Below, piece by piece: positions 26,575 to 35,200 of a DNA stretch of 39,993 nt (position 1 is the first letter of the stretch; each line of letters starts with the position of its first letter). Both the position numbers and the translations under genes were made by a program. Under the pieces are notes generated by a model. The model ran no database searches. It saw nothing but the letters and a program-made list of their open reading frames with translations, and was not told where the DNA came from. The stretch is from Acidobacteriota bacterium (GTDB lineage Bacteria > Acidobacteriota > UBA6911 > RPQK01 > JADFOI01), in contig JADFOI010000016.1 of the NCBI GenBank assembly GCA_022562935.1, positions 1-39,993 of the forward strand, written 5' to 3'.

Positions 26575-27216
26575 TCAAGATGCTTTTTCCGTGTTGATCA
26601 GTGCACTCAAGTCCTTGCGGCGCCTTCGTAGAATTCGTATGGGGCGTCGAGAGGCGTGGCGTTTGCGGTGTTTGATGCTCTCGTCGATCTGGCTCCAGAA
26701 TTTTTTAAAGTACTGGATCATGGAGACGATGGCCAGCACCACCACCACCCACAGGAAAACGATGCCAGTAGTGTTGAAAATGCTATCAGGATAACGCCAT
26801 CCCAGGATCAGACAGCCCACACAGACCACCTGACTGGCCATTTTTGATTTTCCGAGTTTGGAGGCATCGATGGTGAATCCTTCAGCTGAGGCAATGCTTC
26901 GCAGGCCCGTGACGGCAAATTCTCTGCCCACGATGATCACCACCATCCAGGCCGGGGCGATACCCAGTTCAACCAGGGAGATGAAGGCAGCGGATATCAA
27001 CAGCTTATCGGCGATCGGGTCCAGGAGCTTGCCGAGTGTCGTCACTTGCTTTCGCTTGCGAGCGAAATAACCATCCAGATAATCAGTCAGAGCCGCGATG
27101 ATAAAGACAATGAACCCCAGGATCTCACGGTCTGCAAAGCGTCCGGTCAACAGGACAACGACCAGCAAAGGAATCAGAAAAATCCGAGTTACGGTCAAGG
27201 AGTTTGGAAGATTCAT
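26575..27216 (-). CDS. pgsA: CDP-diacylglycerol-glycerol-3-phosphate 3-phosphatidyltransferase
   Basis: 214 residues from ATG 27216; a GTG at 27231 is possible. Begins MNLPNSLTVTRIFLIPLL and carries the full CDP-alcohol phosphotransferase signature (DYLDGYFAR, then eight residues, G, LLDPIADK). GREFAVTGLRSIASAEG also fits PgsA. It makes phosphatidylglycerolphosphate in the inner membrane. The C-terminal about 40 residues are very basic (KHRKRHASRRPIRILRRRRK), an addition beyond the usual length that may bind the membrane surface or nucleic acid. It is first in a same-strand run with aroDE, thrB and the ThiF-like gene. Confidence 0.93.
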   Translation of the reverse strand: MNLPNSLTVTRIFLIPLLVVVLLTGRFADREILGFIVFIIAALTDYLDGYFARKRKQVTTLGKLLDPIADKLLISAAFISLVELGIAPAWMVVIIVGREFAVTGLRSIASAEGFTIDASKLGKSKMASQVVCVGCLILGWRYPDSIFNTTGIVFLWVVVVLAIVSMIQYFKKFWSQIDESIKHRKRHASRRPIRILRRRRKDLSALINTEKAS

Positions 27217-27276
27217 GACTTTTGAGGCCACTTTAACACAAGGAAGTAGAAGACAGAAGCCAGAATACAGGAGTCG

Positions 27277-27321
27277 GAGCGCCCTTCGGGCGCGTTCCAG
27301 GTTCCAGCGCTCTTCGCGCGC
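27277..27321 (-). repeat. Composite intergenic repeat, partial copy E
   Basis: Only the distal modules remain: GCGCGCGAAGAGCGC, two CCTGGAA units and GCGCCCGAAGGGCGC. It lies upstream of both pgsA and uvrC. Confidence 0.7.
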
Positions 27322-27350
27322 AGAGAATAGAAAATAGAAAAAAGGATCCG

Positions 27351-27493
27351 GTCAGCTGTCAATGGTCTGTTGTCTGTCCTCTGTGCTCAGTCCTCAGCAC
27401 TCAGTCCTCAGTCCTTTCTTCCTGGTGGTCAGGGGGGCAGGGGGCCGACCCCACGACAGCACGACCACACGACCGCACGACTGCACAGCACAC
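27351..27493. repeat. Short-period repeats upstream of uvrC
   Basis: Three blocks: TGTC/TGTTGTCTG words (27351-27382), 7-mer CTCAGTC/CTCAGCA (27385-27414) and 8-mer CACGACAG/CACGACCA/CACGACCG/CACGACTG (27451-27490). The block is open in the uvrC frame but is not part of the protein. The 232-bp space between pgsA and here otherwise holds only copy E. Confidence 0.75.
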
Positions 27494-27496
27494 CAT

Positions 27497-27505
27497 TGGT
27501 ATAAT
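27497..27505 (+). promoter_or_regulatory. Extended -10 promoter of uvrC
   Basis: TGGTATAAT, followed by six bases and then GTG at 27512. A start 6-7 bases past the box puts the transcript's first base on or next to the start codon, so a leaderless mRNA is expected. No -35 hexamer is seen in the CACGAC repeats upstream. Confidence 0.6.
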
Positions 27506-27511
27506 CGAAGT

Positions 27512-29317
27512 GTGTTGGAGGAAAAACTCGATACTCTTCCCGATAAGCCGGGGGTCTATCTCTTCAAAGGCCCAAGCCGGGAAGTGATCTACATTGGCAA
27601 GGCCAAGAGTCTCAAGCATCGTGTCCGTTCCTATTTCCAACTCTCTCGCAATCTCGATGAGAAAACCGAGATCCTGAGAGACCATATCCAGGACCTGGAT
27701 TACATCATCACCGATAATGAACTGGAAGCTCTTTGCCTAGAGAGTAACCTGGTCAAGAAGCAACAGCCCAAATTTAACGTCAGACTCAAGGATGACAAAG
27801 CTTTCCTGCACATCAAAGTCACCGTCAATGAACCTTATCCACAGGTGCTTTTGACTCGCAGAGTTCTGGAAGACGGAGCCCTGTACTTCGGTCCCGTTCT
27901 GCCTGCTTCATTGGCACGCAACACCATCAAAATCATCAACCGCCATTTCCTGCTGCGGACCTGTACTCTGGATATTGACGGAGACCTTGACCGGCCCTGC
28001 CTTGAATACCACATCAAGCGCTGCCTGGCTCCCTGTGTTCGGGGACTCTGCACTCAGGAGGAGTACGCTCAGGCCGTCAAAGATGTGATCCTATTCCTGG
28101 AAGGGAAGAACGAGAAGCTGATTCGCAGCCTGACCCAGAAGATGGTGCAGGCCTCGGAAAAGCAGCATTACGAAGCCGCCGCTTTCCATCGCGATCGGAT
28201 CGGGATGCTACGGGATTTGACCCAAAGACAAAAGGCCATCCAGGGTGGAAAGGACGATGTTGATGTATTTGCCTACTACCGGGAAGGACCCCGGGTGGCA
28301 CTGCAGCTGTTTACGCTGCGAGCTGGAAAAATGGTCGGCAAACGTGAGTTCTACTGGGAAGATCTGGGTTTTTTCCAGCCCGCCCAATTCTTGAGGGATG
28401 CCCTACAGCAGTACTATCTCACTGCAGGCTTCATCCCCCGCCAGATATACCTCTCAGTCGCAATTGAAGATCAGGCATTGATGAGTCAATGGTTGAGTCA
28501 GAAACTTCAAGAGCAGGGCAAGGGCCGGCGTGTGCGCATCCTGGTGCCCCAGAGAGGAAAGAAACACGACTTGGTCCTTCTGGTGGAAAAGAACGCCAAA
28601 AATGCCTTCGAGATACGTTTTAAGATCCTCAAATCTCAAAGGCAGAAGCTCCTGGAAGATTTACAGGTGGCACTGGATCTCCCCGAGATTCCCCGGTGGA
28701 TCGAAGCCTTTGATGTCTCCAATATACAGGGCGCAGAAGGTGTAGCTGCATTGGTCGTGTGCGAAAAGGGCGTCATGAAGAGGAGTCAATATAGGAGATT
28801 CAAGATCAAAACGGTCCAGGGGCCGGATGACTGTCGTTCCATCTATGAAGTGGTTCACCGGCGCTATCGCAGAAGGCTGGCGGATCAAGCTTCTTTGCCC
28901 GATCTCATTCTGATTGACGGTGGAAAGGGCCAGCTGCACTCTGCTTACCAGGCCCTGTCGAAATTAGGAATCGAAGATGTTCCGTTGGCCAGCATCGCCA
29001 AACGCGAAGAAATCCTCTTTGTTCAGGGTCAGGAAGGTTCACTTGTTTTGCCGCGTACCTCTCTCGTGCTTCATTTGATCCAGGAGATTCGGGATGAGGC
29101 CCATCGTTTTGCCGTCACCTATCACCGGAAACGCCGTTCATTACGTGATTTCCACTCAGAGCTGGACCAGATCGCGGGCATCGGTGAAAAGCGGAAAAAG
29201 CGGCTTTTGCGCAATTTTGGGAGTGTGGCCCAGATCCGCCGCGCCAGCGTGGAGGAGTTGGTGCCGTTTGTGGGAGAAAAACTGGCCCGGGAGGTTAAGA
29301 AAAAGCTGACCGCCTGA
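27512..29317 (+). CDS. uvrC: UvrABC excinuclease subunit C
   Basis: 601 residues from GTG 27512. The frame is open to 27362, but those 50 codons are short-period repeats and the family begins at about EEKLDTLPDKPGVYLFKG. Domains: GIY-YIG nuclease (VIYIGKAKSLKHRVRSYF), cysteine cluster region around CLEYHIKRCLAPCVRG, UVR motif (MVQASEKQHYEAAAFHRDRI), the RNase-H-like nuclease (IEAFDVSNIQGAEGVAALVV and LILIDGGKGQLHSAY) and tandem helix-hairpin-helix (IAGIGEKRKKRLLRNFGS). It makes both incisions in nucleotide excision repair. The 3' end overlaps yjjX by 23 bp; its TGA lies in a CTGACCGC repeat (29306-29327). Confidence 0.96.
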   Translation: MLEEKLDTLPDKPGVYLFKGPSREVIYIGKAKSLKHRVRSYFQLSRNLDEKTEILRDHIQDLDYIITDNELEALCLESNLVKKQQPKFNVRLKDDKAFLHIKVTVNEPYPQVLLTRRVLEDGALYFGPVLPASLARNTIKIINRHFLLRTCTLDIDGDLDRPCLEYHIKRCLAPCVRGLCTQEEYAQAVKDVILFLEGKNEKLIRSLTQKMVQASEKQHYEAAAFHRDRIGMLRDLTQRQKAIQGGKDDVDVFAYYREGPRVALQLFTLRAGKMVGKREFYWEDLGFFQPAQFLRDALQQYYLTAGFIPRQIYLSVAIEDQALMSQWLSQKLQEQGKGRRVRILVPQRGKKHDLVLLVEKNAKNAFEIRFKILKSQRQKLLEDLQVALDLPEIPRWIEAFDVSNIQGAEGVAALVVCEKGVMKRSQYRRFKIKTVQGPDDCRSIYEVVHRRYRRRLADQASLPDLILIDGGKGQLHSAYQALSKLGIEDVPLASIAKREEILFVQGQEGSLVLPRTSLVLHLIQEIRDEAHRFAVTYHRKRRSLRDFHSELDQIAGIGEKRKKRLLRNFGSVAQIRRASVEELVPFVGEKLAREVKKKLTA

Positions 29318-29897
29318 CCGCCGGACCATAGGCCTCCGGATGGTAAAAAGGGGCAAAGGCAGCGATTAGGGCAATCACGAATGAATGTTTTCGGGTCAGG
29401 ATATCCTGAGTCAGGACTCCCCAGGTCCCTTGCCTGTTTCCCACCTCCTTTTGGTTGGTGAGACGATCCATGACGATTCCCAGCTCGATCCCGCGATCGA
29501 TGACCGGATCGGCAATGGAAGAGGGGACATAGAGTCCACCCCCGTGTCCGTGAAAGCCCATGTAGCCGTCCGACACATAGGCCCAACTTTCCAGGAAGGC
29601 CTGACGCCGCGGCCCTTGTGAATCAATCACATGGAATCCACCTTCCAGCCCTATGTAAAAGTTGGCCTCAGCCTTCTCTTTTTTTAATTGCAGGGCCAGG
29701 TTTTCGGCACGGCCACGAGCACCTTCCATCAGGTCGGAAACACTCAGAGGCATGTGGGGTGTCCCAATGGAAATGTCGTAGCTGTGGAAGCTGACCTCCT
29801 CCTCAGGATCGCTGAGAATTTTGGTGGCAAAAACCTGCCAAGCCTCTTTGACAGCCTCTACTTTGGGACCACGTGTGCTTCCTATGGCGATCTTCAT
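29295..29897 (-). CDS. yjjX: Inosine/xanthosine triphosphatase (YjjX, DUF84 family)
   Basis: 200 residues. Starts MKIAIGSTRGPKVEAVKEAW, with MPLSVSDLMEGARGRAENL, FYIGLEGGFHV, the SWAYVSDG strand and GTWGVLTQDILTRKHSFVIA, the family's conserved core. It hydrolyses ITP and XTP, as RdgB does, through a different fold. The C-terminal about 12 residues (EAYGPAVRRSAFS) are read from the overlapping uvrC end and its CTGACCGC repeats, so they are unlikely to be conserved. ATG 29897 has no strong ribosome-binding site. It is the last gene of a minus-strand run after suhB, separated by 157 bp of repeats. Confidence 0.85.
   Translation of the reverse strand: MKIAIGSTRGPKVEAVKEAWQVFATKILSDPEEEVSFHSYDISIGTPHMPLSVSDLMEGARGRAENLALQLKKEKAEANFYIGLEGGFHVIDSQGPRRQAFLESWAYVSDGYMGFHGHGGGLYVPSSIADPVIDRGIELGIVMDRLTNQKEVGNRQGTWGVLTQDILTRKHSFVIALIAAFAPFYHPEAYGPAVRRSAFS
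29306..29327. repeat. CTGACCGC repeat over the convergent uvrC/yjjX ends
   Basis: CTGACCGC CTGACCGC CGGACC. It contains the uvrC TGA (29315-29317) and codes for the last residues of YjjX on the other strand. Confidence 0.6.
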
Positions 29898-29933
29898 CCA
29901 AGTTTATTCTATCCTTGTCCTCTGACAGACGCC

Positions 29934-30057
29934 AGCGCGCTTCGCGCAGTGCGCTCGCGCGTTCGTGCTGTGGTGCTGTAGTGCTGTGGTCTGTGCACTT
30001 CGTGCACTTCGTGCTGTCGTGCCGGTCAGAGGTCTGTGGTCTGCGGTCAGGTGGTCA
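29934..30057. repeat. GCGCGC hairpin plus GTGCTGTG/CTGTCGTG short-period repeat
   Basis: Nested AGCGCGCTTCGCGC-type palindromes (29934-29962) are followed by GTGCTGTG, GTGCTGTA, CACTTCGTG twice and GGTCTGTGGTCTG units. It is the inverse complement of the CACGACAG words upstream of uvrC. On the minus strand it begins at the suhB stop (30057-30055) and fills the gap to yjjX. Confidence 0.7.
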
Positions 30058-30843
30058 GCTCTTCATGAGCTTCATCAGCTTCGAGTGAATCTTACCGTTG
30101 GTGGCCAGCAGCTCAGGGTCGTAAATCGTGCAGGGGGAGCCGTCGAAGGCCGTCACACGTCCCCCTGCCTCTTCCACCATCAGGCGACCGGCAGCAATGT
30201 CCCAGCAATTCAAGCTCAATTCCCAGAATCCATCGAACCGCCCGCAAGCCACGTAACAGAGATCCAGCGCTGCTGAACCATCGCGGCGAAGCGCCCGGGA
30301 GTGAAAGATGATGCGATCGAACAGCTCCAGATTTTTCTCGATTTCGGTCTGATCATAGGAAAATCCGGTGCACAGTAAGCTGTCCACCAACTGATCTTCG
30401 ATGGAGACCTGTATGGGCTGGCCGTTTAAAGTCGCACCCTCGCCCTTTCTTGCTACAAATAACTCTTCGGTGACGGGATCGTACACCACACCCAGAGACA
30501 ACTGTCCTTCCCACTCCACGGCGATGGAAACGCAGAAAAACCGGTAACCATTGGCGTAATTGGTGGTTCCATCCAAGGGATCAACGATCCACCTGCAGGG
30601 GCCACTCCCGGTCTGCTTGCCGCCCTCTTCAGCCAGAATCTCATGATCGGGGAAATCCAGACGGATCCGATCGACGATGATCTTTTCAGCCTTCAGGTCC
30701 ATTTCGGTCACCAGATCGATGCGGCCCTTCTTGGAGACTCGAAAGTCGGTCCGCAAATGGGAGAGGAGCATCTTCCCCGCTTCAAGGGCGGCCTCCTGGG
30801 CCACTGAAAGCACCTTGGACAAGCTTTTTGTCTTCACGTCCAT
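30055..30843 (-). CDS. suhB: Inositol-1-monophosphatase family protein
   Basis: 262 residues, standard for the family. Motifs: DLVTEMDLKAEKIIVDRI, EILAEEGG, the metal site WIVDPLDGTTNYANG and CWDIAAGRLMVEEAGGRVT. It hydrolyses inositol monophosphate or related phosphates with Mg2+. E. coli SuhB also works in transcription antitermination, which cannot be judged here. ATG 30843 shares one base with the ispF stop (TAATG), so it is translationally coupled to the isoprenoid genes. The stop codon lies at the edge of a short-period repeat. Confidence 0.92.
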   Translation of the reverse strand: MDVKTKSLSKVLSVAQEAALEAGKMLLSHLRTDFRVSKKGRIDLVTEMDLKAEKIIVDRIRLDFPDHEILAEEGGKQTGSGPCRWIVDPLDGTTNYANGYRFFCVSIAVEWEGQLSLGVVYDPVTEELFVARKGEGATLNGQPIQVSIEDQLVDSLLCTGFSYDQTEIEKNLELFDRIIFHSRALRRDGSAALDLCYVACGRFDGFWELSLNCWDIAAGRLMVEEAGGRVTAFDGSPCTIYDPELLATNGKIHSKLMKLMKS

Positions 30844-31343
30844 TACTTTTCCTTGATGAGCAGTGCAACGGCCTGGACAGCCAGGCCCTCTCGGCGGCCG
30901 ATGGGTCCCTTTCCCTCCATGGTGGTGGCCTTGATGCCGATCTGGTCGGGTTGGAGATGCAGAGTGCGGGCTAGATTGGCTTTCATGGCTTCGATGTGAG
31001 GATAAATCCTGGGTTCTTCGGCGATCACCGTCAAATCGACGTTCCCCACCGAGAAACCCTTTCCTCGAACCAGCCGGTACACCTTCTCCAGAAGCAAGAG
31101 ACTGGAGATTTCCCGGTATCTTGGATCGGTATTGGGGAAATAACTGCCGATGTCCTTGAGTCCGGCTGCTCCCAGTAGGGCGTCCATGATGGCGTGCAGA
31201 AGGGCATCCGCATCGGAATGACCCTTCAAGCCGCGATCATGAGGGATCACCACGCCTCCCAGAACCAGGGTCTGGCCTTCCTCGAAGGAGTGGAAGTCGA
31301 AACCGGTCCCCACCCGAAACTCTGGCCTCATTTCCGAGCTCAC
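30843..31343 (-). CDS. ispF: 2-C-methyl-D-erythritol 2,4-cyclodiphosphate synthase
   Basis: 166 residues, usual length. Zinc site GTGFDFHSF near the N-terminus, GHSDADALLHAIMDALLGAAGLKDIGSYFP, and ATTMEGKGPIGRREGLAVQAVALL near the end. It catalyses the fifth step of the MEP isoprenoid route, closing the cyclodiphosphate with loss of CMP. GTG 31343 overlaps the ispD stop (GTGA) with GGAGG just upstream. The adjacent ispD makes its pathway precursor two steps earlier; ispE is not in the window. Confidence 0.97.
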   Translation of the reverse strand: MSSEMRPEFRVGTGFDFHSFEEGQTLVLGGVVIPHDRGLKGHSDADALLHAIMDALLGAAGLKDIGSYFPNTDPRYREISSLLLLEKVYRLVRGKGFSVGNVDLTVIAEEPRIYPHIEAMKANLARTLHLQPDQIGIKATTMEGKGPIGRREGLAVQAVALLIKEK

Positions 31344-31981
31344 AAATCCTCCTTGCAGGTGACTTTGAGGTTGGATCTCTCTCCAGCCACCACATGAACC
31401 GGAGAACCCAGCCGTTCCACCAGTGCTGCTTCATCGGTTCCATAGAAGCCATCCTGGATGGCCTGTTGGAAGGCCCTTTTCAAGAGTTTGATCTCGAAAC
31501 CCTGAGGGGTCTGAACCAGGCTCAGGCCTTCACGGTCCAGCGTGCGAACAATGCGTCCATCGGAAACCTCTTTCAAGGTGTCTCTCACAGGAAGAACCGG
31601 TACACATGCTTCATGCTGACGGGTCTGTTCAATCACACTGGAGATGAGCTCAGAGGAAGTGAAGGGACGAGCGGCGTCGTGAACCAATACCATCTCGATG
31701 TCCTCTCCGAGGCGGTTGAGGCCCTGATAAACCGAGTCCTGGCGCCGGGGACCACCCGTCTCCAAAATCAACCGGTCCCGGTAGGATAGGGATCGCACTT
31801 GATTCTCCACCTCCTCTTCCCAGCCCTTGGGAAGCACAATGACCGCCACCTCAAAGAAGGAAGAGAAGTGTTCCAAGGCATGGAGGAAAAGAGGCTTCCC
31901 TTCGAGCGGAATAAACTGCTTGGGAATGTCCGACCCGAATCGAGATCCGCTGCCGGCGGCTGCCAGAACAAGACCAATCAA
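31340..31981 (-). CDS. ispD: 2-C-methyl-D-erythritol 4-phosphate cytidylyltransferase
   Basis: 213 residues from TTG 31981. The frame is open to an ATG at 32083, but a sigma-70-type promoter (32068-32039) lies inside that extension, so translation must begin after it. TTG is the first start codon left and gives the family N-terminus IGLVLAAAGSGSRFGSDIPKQF. Other motifs: GGPRRQDSVYQGL, VLVHDAARPF, TLDREGLSLVQTPQGF and GTDEAALVERLG. It joins CTP and MEP to give CDP-ME. An AGGAG is 14 bases before the TTG, longer than ideal. It heads the ispD-ispF-suhB unit. Confidence 0.92.
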   Translation of the reverse strand: MIGLVLAAAGSGSRFGSDIPKQFIPLEGKPLFLHALEHFSSFFEVAVIVLPKGWEEEVENQVRSLSYRDRLILETGGPRRQDSVYQGLNRLGEDIEMVLVHDAARPFTSSELISSVIEQTRQHEACVPVLPVRDTLKEVSDGRIVRTLDREGLSLVQTPQGFEIKLLKRAFQQAIQDGFYGTDEAALVERLGSPVHVVAGERSNLKVTCKEDL

Positions 31982-32038
31982 AGATGTGTCACCCGCTCCT
32001 GCTCGTCCTCTAATGACTGCTAAGTTATTGACAGATCG

Positions 32039-32068
32039 ATTGTAGCGCGTTTGTAGAGAGGGTGTCCA
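32039..32068 (-). promoter_or_regulatory. Sigma-70-type promoter of ispD-ispF-suhB
   Basis: TGGACA (32068-32063), 18-bp spacer, TACAAT (32044-32039). Each hexamer differs from consensus at one base. Initiation is expected near 32032, about 50 bases before the TTG start of ispD. Confidence 0.7.
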
Positions 32069-32084
32069 GAGAAGCGCAGACAAC

Positions 32085-32203
32085 CGCTGACAGCCGTCAG
32101 CGGAAATTCAAAATCCAAAACTTCAAATCCCAAACAAATCCAAAATTCAAAATCCCAAACCTGAAACGCGCGCGAAGCGCGCTGGAACTTGGAACCTTGA
32201 ACC
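32085..32203 (+). repeat. Composite intergenic repeat, copy F
   Basis: Hairpin CCGCTGACAGCCGTCAGCGG, AAATTCAAAATCC tracts, GCGCGCGAAGCGCGC hairpin, then GGAAC/CTTGGAACC units. Here the hairpin precedes the GGAAC units. It lies between the TonB-receptor terminator and the ispD promoter. Confidence 0.8.
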
Positions 32204-32204
32204 T

Positions 32205-32240
32205 AAAAAAAGGGGACAGCCTGAGCTGTCCCCTTTTTTT
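32205..32240. terminator. Bidirectional intrinsic terminator after the TonB receptor gene
   Basis: AAAAAAAGGGGACAGC, loop CTGA, then the exact complement GCTGTCCCCTTTTTTT. It is a 16-bp perfect stem with T-runs on both strands, 25 bp past the receptor stop. The core is the GGGGACAG word shared with other hairpins here. Confidence 0.85.
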
Positions 32241-32264
32241 CAGAATACTGACCGTAGTCAATTC

Positions 32265-35200
32265 TTAGAACAGAATCTTCAGCGCGAACTGGATTTGCCG
32301 CGACGTGCCCGTGGTACTCGTGATCTGGCCGGCGCTTGGATCAGGAACTGGGTCTCCGTTTCTATCTATAGAGGTAAAAACGTCCATCCCGGGCTGGCTG
32401 AAGTTAGCACGGTTGAATAGATTGAAAAACTCGGCCTTAAACTGAAGCGATGTCTCTTCGTGCAGGGTGAAACTCTTGGCCACTCCAAAATCGAAGGTGG
32501 CTTGTCCCGGAGAAATCAGGGTGTTTCTCGCCACATTGCCGAAGAACCCTCGCGGAGCCAACGTGAAGGCATTCACATCATAGTAGGCATTGGGGTCACG
32601 ACCATCGCTCAATACGGGATTGTTGCTGGCTCCCGGTTTCAGTTCCGGCCTCTGCGACAGCTCAAACTGCTGGCTCTCGGCCACGTCAAATGGGAGATTG
32701 AAGGAGCTTGCGGGACCGGTGGCCAGGGTCACAATACCGTTGATCTGCCAGCCTGCCGCAATGATCCCGGCAGCACCCGAAGGATTAAAGGGCAGATCAT
32801 AGGTAAAGTTGGCCGAGAAGGTATGGGCAACGTGGTTTCCACTCAACCCATGCGAGGTGCTCTTATCGTCCGGATCGGGAACAGACCAGCCACTAAACTC
32901 ATCTCGGCCACCGTTGTTGTCAGAGTGACCCGTATTGGAGGAGTCGTCAATTCCCTTGGAGAAGTTGTAGGCGAACTGGAATTGAAGATTCGAGCTGAAA
33001 CGCCTGCTCAATCCAAGCCTGAGGGCGTTATAGGAGGAGTTGCCATCCCACAGTTCCATACGGACCCCGCCGAAGAGTGGGTTTCTTTTCGGTAAGGTGC
33101 CACTCCCACCCGGGAACCTAGCGCCAACTTCAAAGGCACAAGAACCATCAGGAGCATATGTTTGGCAGAACGGGAAATAGGTTCGACCGTTGAACTCCGG
33201 TCCCGGCCCATTGGGAAATTGGCTGGCATCGTACTTGACGGGGACCGCCAAATTGGCGTCGTTGGTCAGACGGGGGAGCTTTCGTCCCAGAGAGCCCTGG
33301 TAGGCGATCGTGAAGACCGTGTTGGGCATGATCTCCTGTTGGATGTTCAAGCTGAATTGCATGATATAAGGCTGCTTGACATCACCCATGGCCCAAAGAG
33401 CTGGAACGGCGCTGGCTCCGCTATAGGGGTCCTCGTTTGGACCAATAGGGGGGAAGGGAGGTGTGAAGGGATTGGCAGCGCGTTGAGAAACACGCTCTGC
33501 GAAAGGTGGGTTGAAAACTGAAGAGGAACCCCACAAGTAAGAGGTCAACTGATCGTGAAACAGACCAAATCCACCTCGAACGGCAGTCTTGCCATTACCA
33601 AAGGGGTCCCAGGCAAACCCGATGCGGGGAGAGAAGTTTTTCAAGGAAGGGTTCGGGAAAAGGGGATTCCCCAGGTGTAATTCGGTATCAAGAATGTGTA
33701 CCAGATTGCCAATACGCCCTTCGATTTCAGGTCGGCCAACACTTTCGCCCGTCCCGACTTCGGTAGGGGAGGTGATAAATTCGTAGCGCAGGCCGAGATT
33801 GAGGGTGAGCCGGGGTGAGAACTTCCAATCGTCTTGAAGATAGAATCCAAATAGGTTTTGCCGCATTCCAGCAACGTATTTAGCAGTTCTGAAGCCATCG
33901 AAGATCAACGGTTCTCCCCGCACAAAATTCAGGACGGAAGTGAAGACGTAAAACCCGTTAGTCCGCACGCCGACAGAGCCATTGAACTGCATGCGGCTGA
34001 AGTTGGCACCCATTTTCAGAAAATGACTGCCTTTGGTCCAACTCAGATCATCGGAGTAGGAGAAATTGTTGGGAATCTGGAAAAGTCCAAGGAAGTTCCC
34101 AAACGAGGATAATCCTCCTCCGACGAAACGACCGATAAGAGGAATAGTCTGATTGCTGAAACGGAGACTAGGATCGACATCAACGGTTTCCACCCCAGTT
34201 TGATTAGCCTTGGAGCGCGTATAGCCAACGCGAAGCTCGTTGATTACATTGGGTGAGAAGATATGCTTTTCCGAGAGGGTCAGGTACTGGTAACGGTACT
34301 CGAATACGAGAGCTGACTGCAGTGACTCAAATTGCTGCTTGTCGGACTGATCCAGAGTGTAGCGAGCGAAAAAGGTATCGGAGTCGGAAAACTGATGGTC
34401 CAGTCGGACCGTATAGAGCTCCTGATCCACAGGAAAGTTCTCAGGACTAAAATGCTCGGCGAGCCCGCCGCCCAAATCTCGGCCGTTGGCCAGGGGAATA
34501 AGGTCCAGGTAGGGTTGCATTCGCGGAGACACTTCCCCCGATATGGGTCGCCTGAGGATAGGATTGAATCCCGTCAGTTGTCCGTCGCGAGCCTCCTGGC
34601 TAGGGACATTTTGGAGTTGGGTTTCTAGTAACCTCTGTCGCATCGCTTCGAAATTGCCAAAGATAAAGGTCTTATCCTTCACAATGGGACCGCCCAGAGA
34701 AAAGCCAAACTGGTTGCGTATGAAGTGCGGAACCTTACTTCGCTCCAAAGGGTTGGTTGGATCGCGGTCAAAGAAGTTACGGGCATCCAGTGCGCTGTTG
34801 CGGTGGAACTCATAGATGGACCCATGCAGCTGGTTGGTGCCTGACTTGGTCACGGCAGTGATGACGCCTCCTGTAAAACGGCCGTACTCGGCACTGAAGG
34901 CCCCCGTGATCACCTTGAATTCCTTGACCGATTCAACTCCGGCCACAACCGCGTTGGCGCCGGCAGGGACGGTTCCCCTGCTGCCCCGAATATCGGTTCC
35001 ATCCAAAAGAAAAGTGGTCTGGTGAATCCGAGTGCCCGCCAGCGATAGGGGGATTCCTTCGTTGCCTGCCTGACCTCGTCCGATCTTCGTGGAGGTTACC
35101 ACCCCCTCCTGCAGGAGGGCCAGTTGGACAACATCTCGTCCGTTGAGCGGCAAGTCTCGAATCTTCTTAGCGTCGATCAGTCCGGCGGTCACGGCGCTGC

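Noticed and set aside
27362-27511. 50-residue N-terminal extension of UvrC
   Set aside because: It is encoded by CTCAGTC and CACGAC repeats and lies upstream of the TATAAT box, outside family homology.
31982-32083. 34-residue N-terminal extension of IspD
   Set aside because: It contains a TGGACA-18-TACAAT promoter, so it is unlikely to be transcribed from that promoter or translated.
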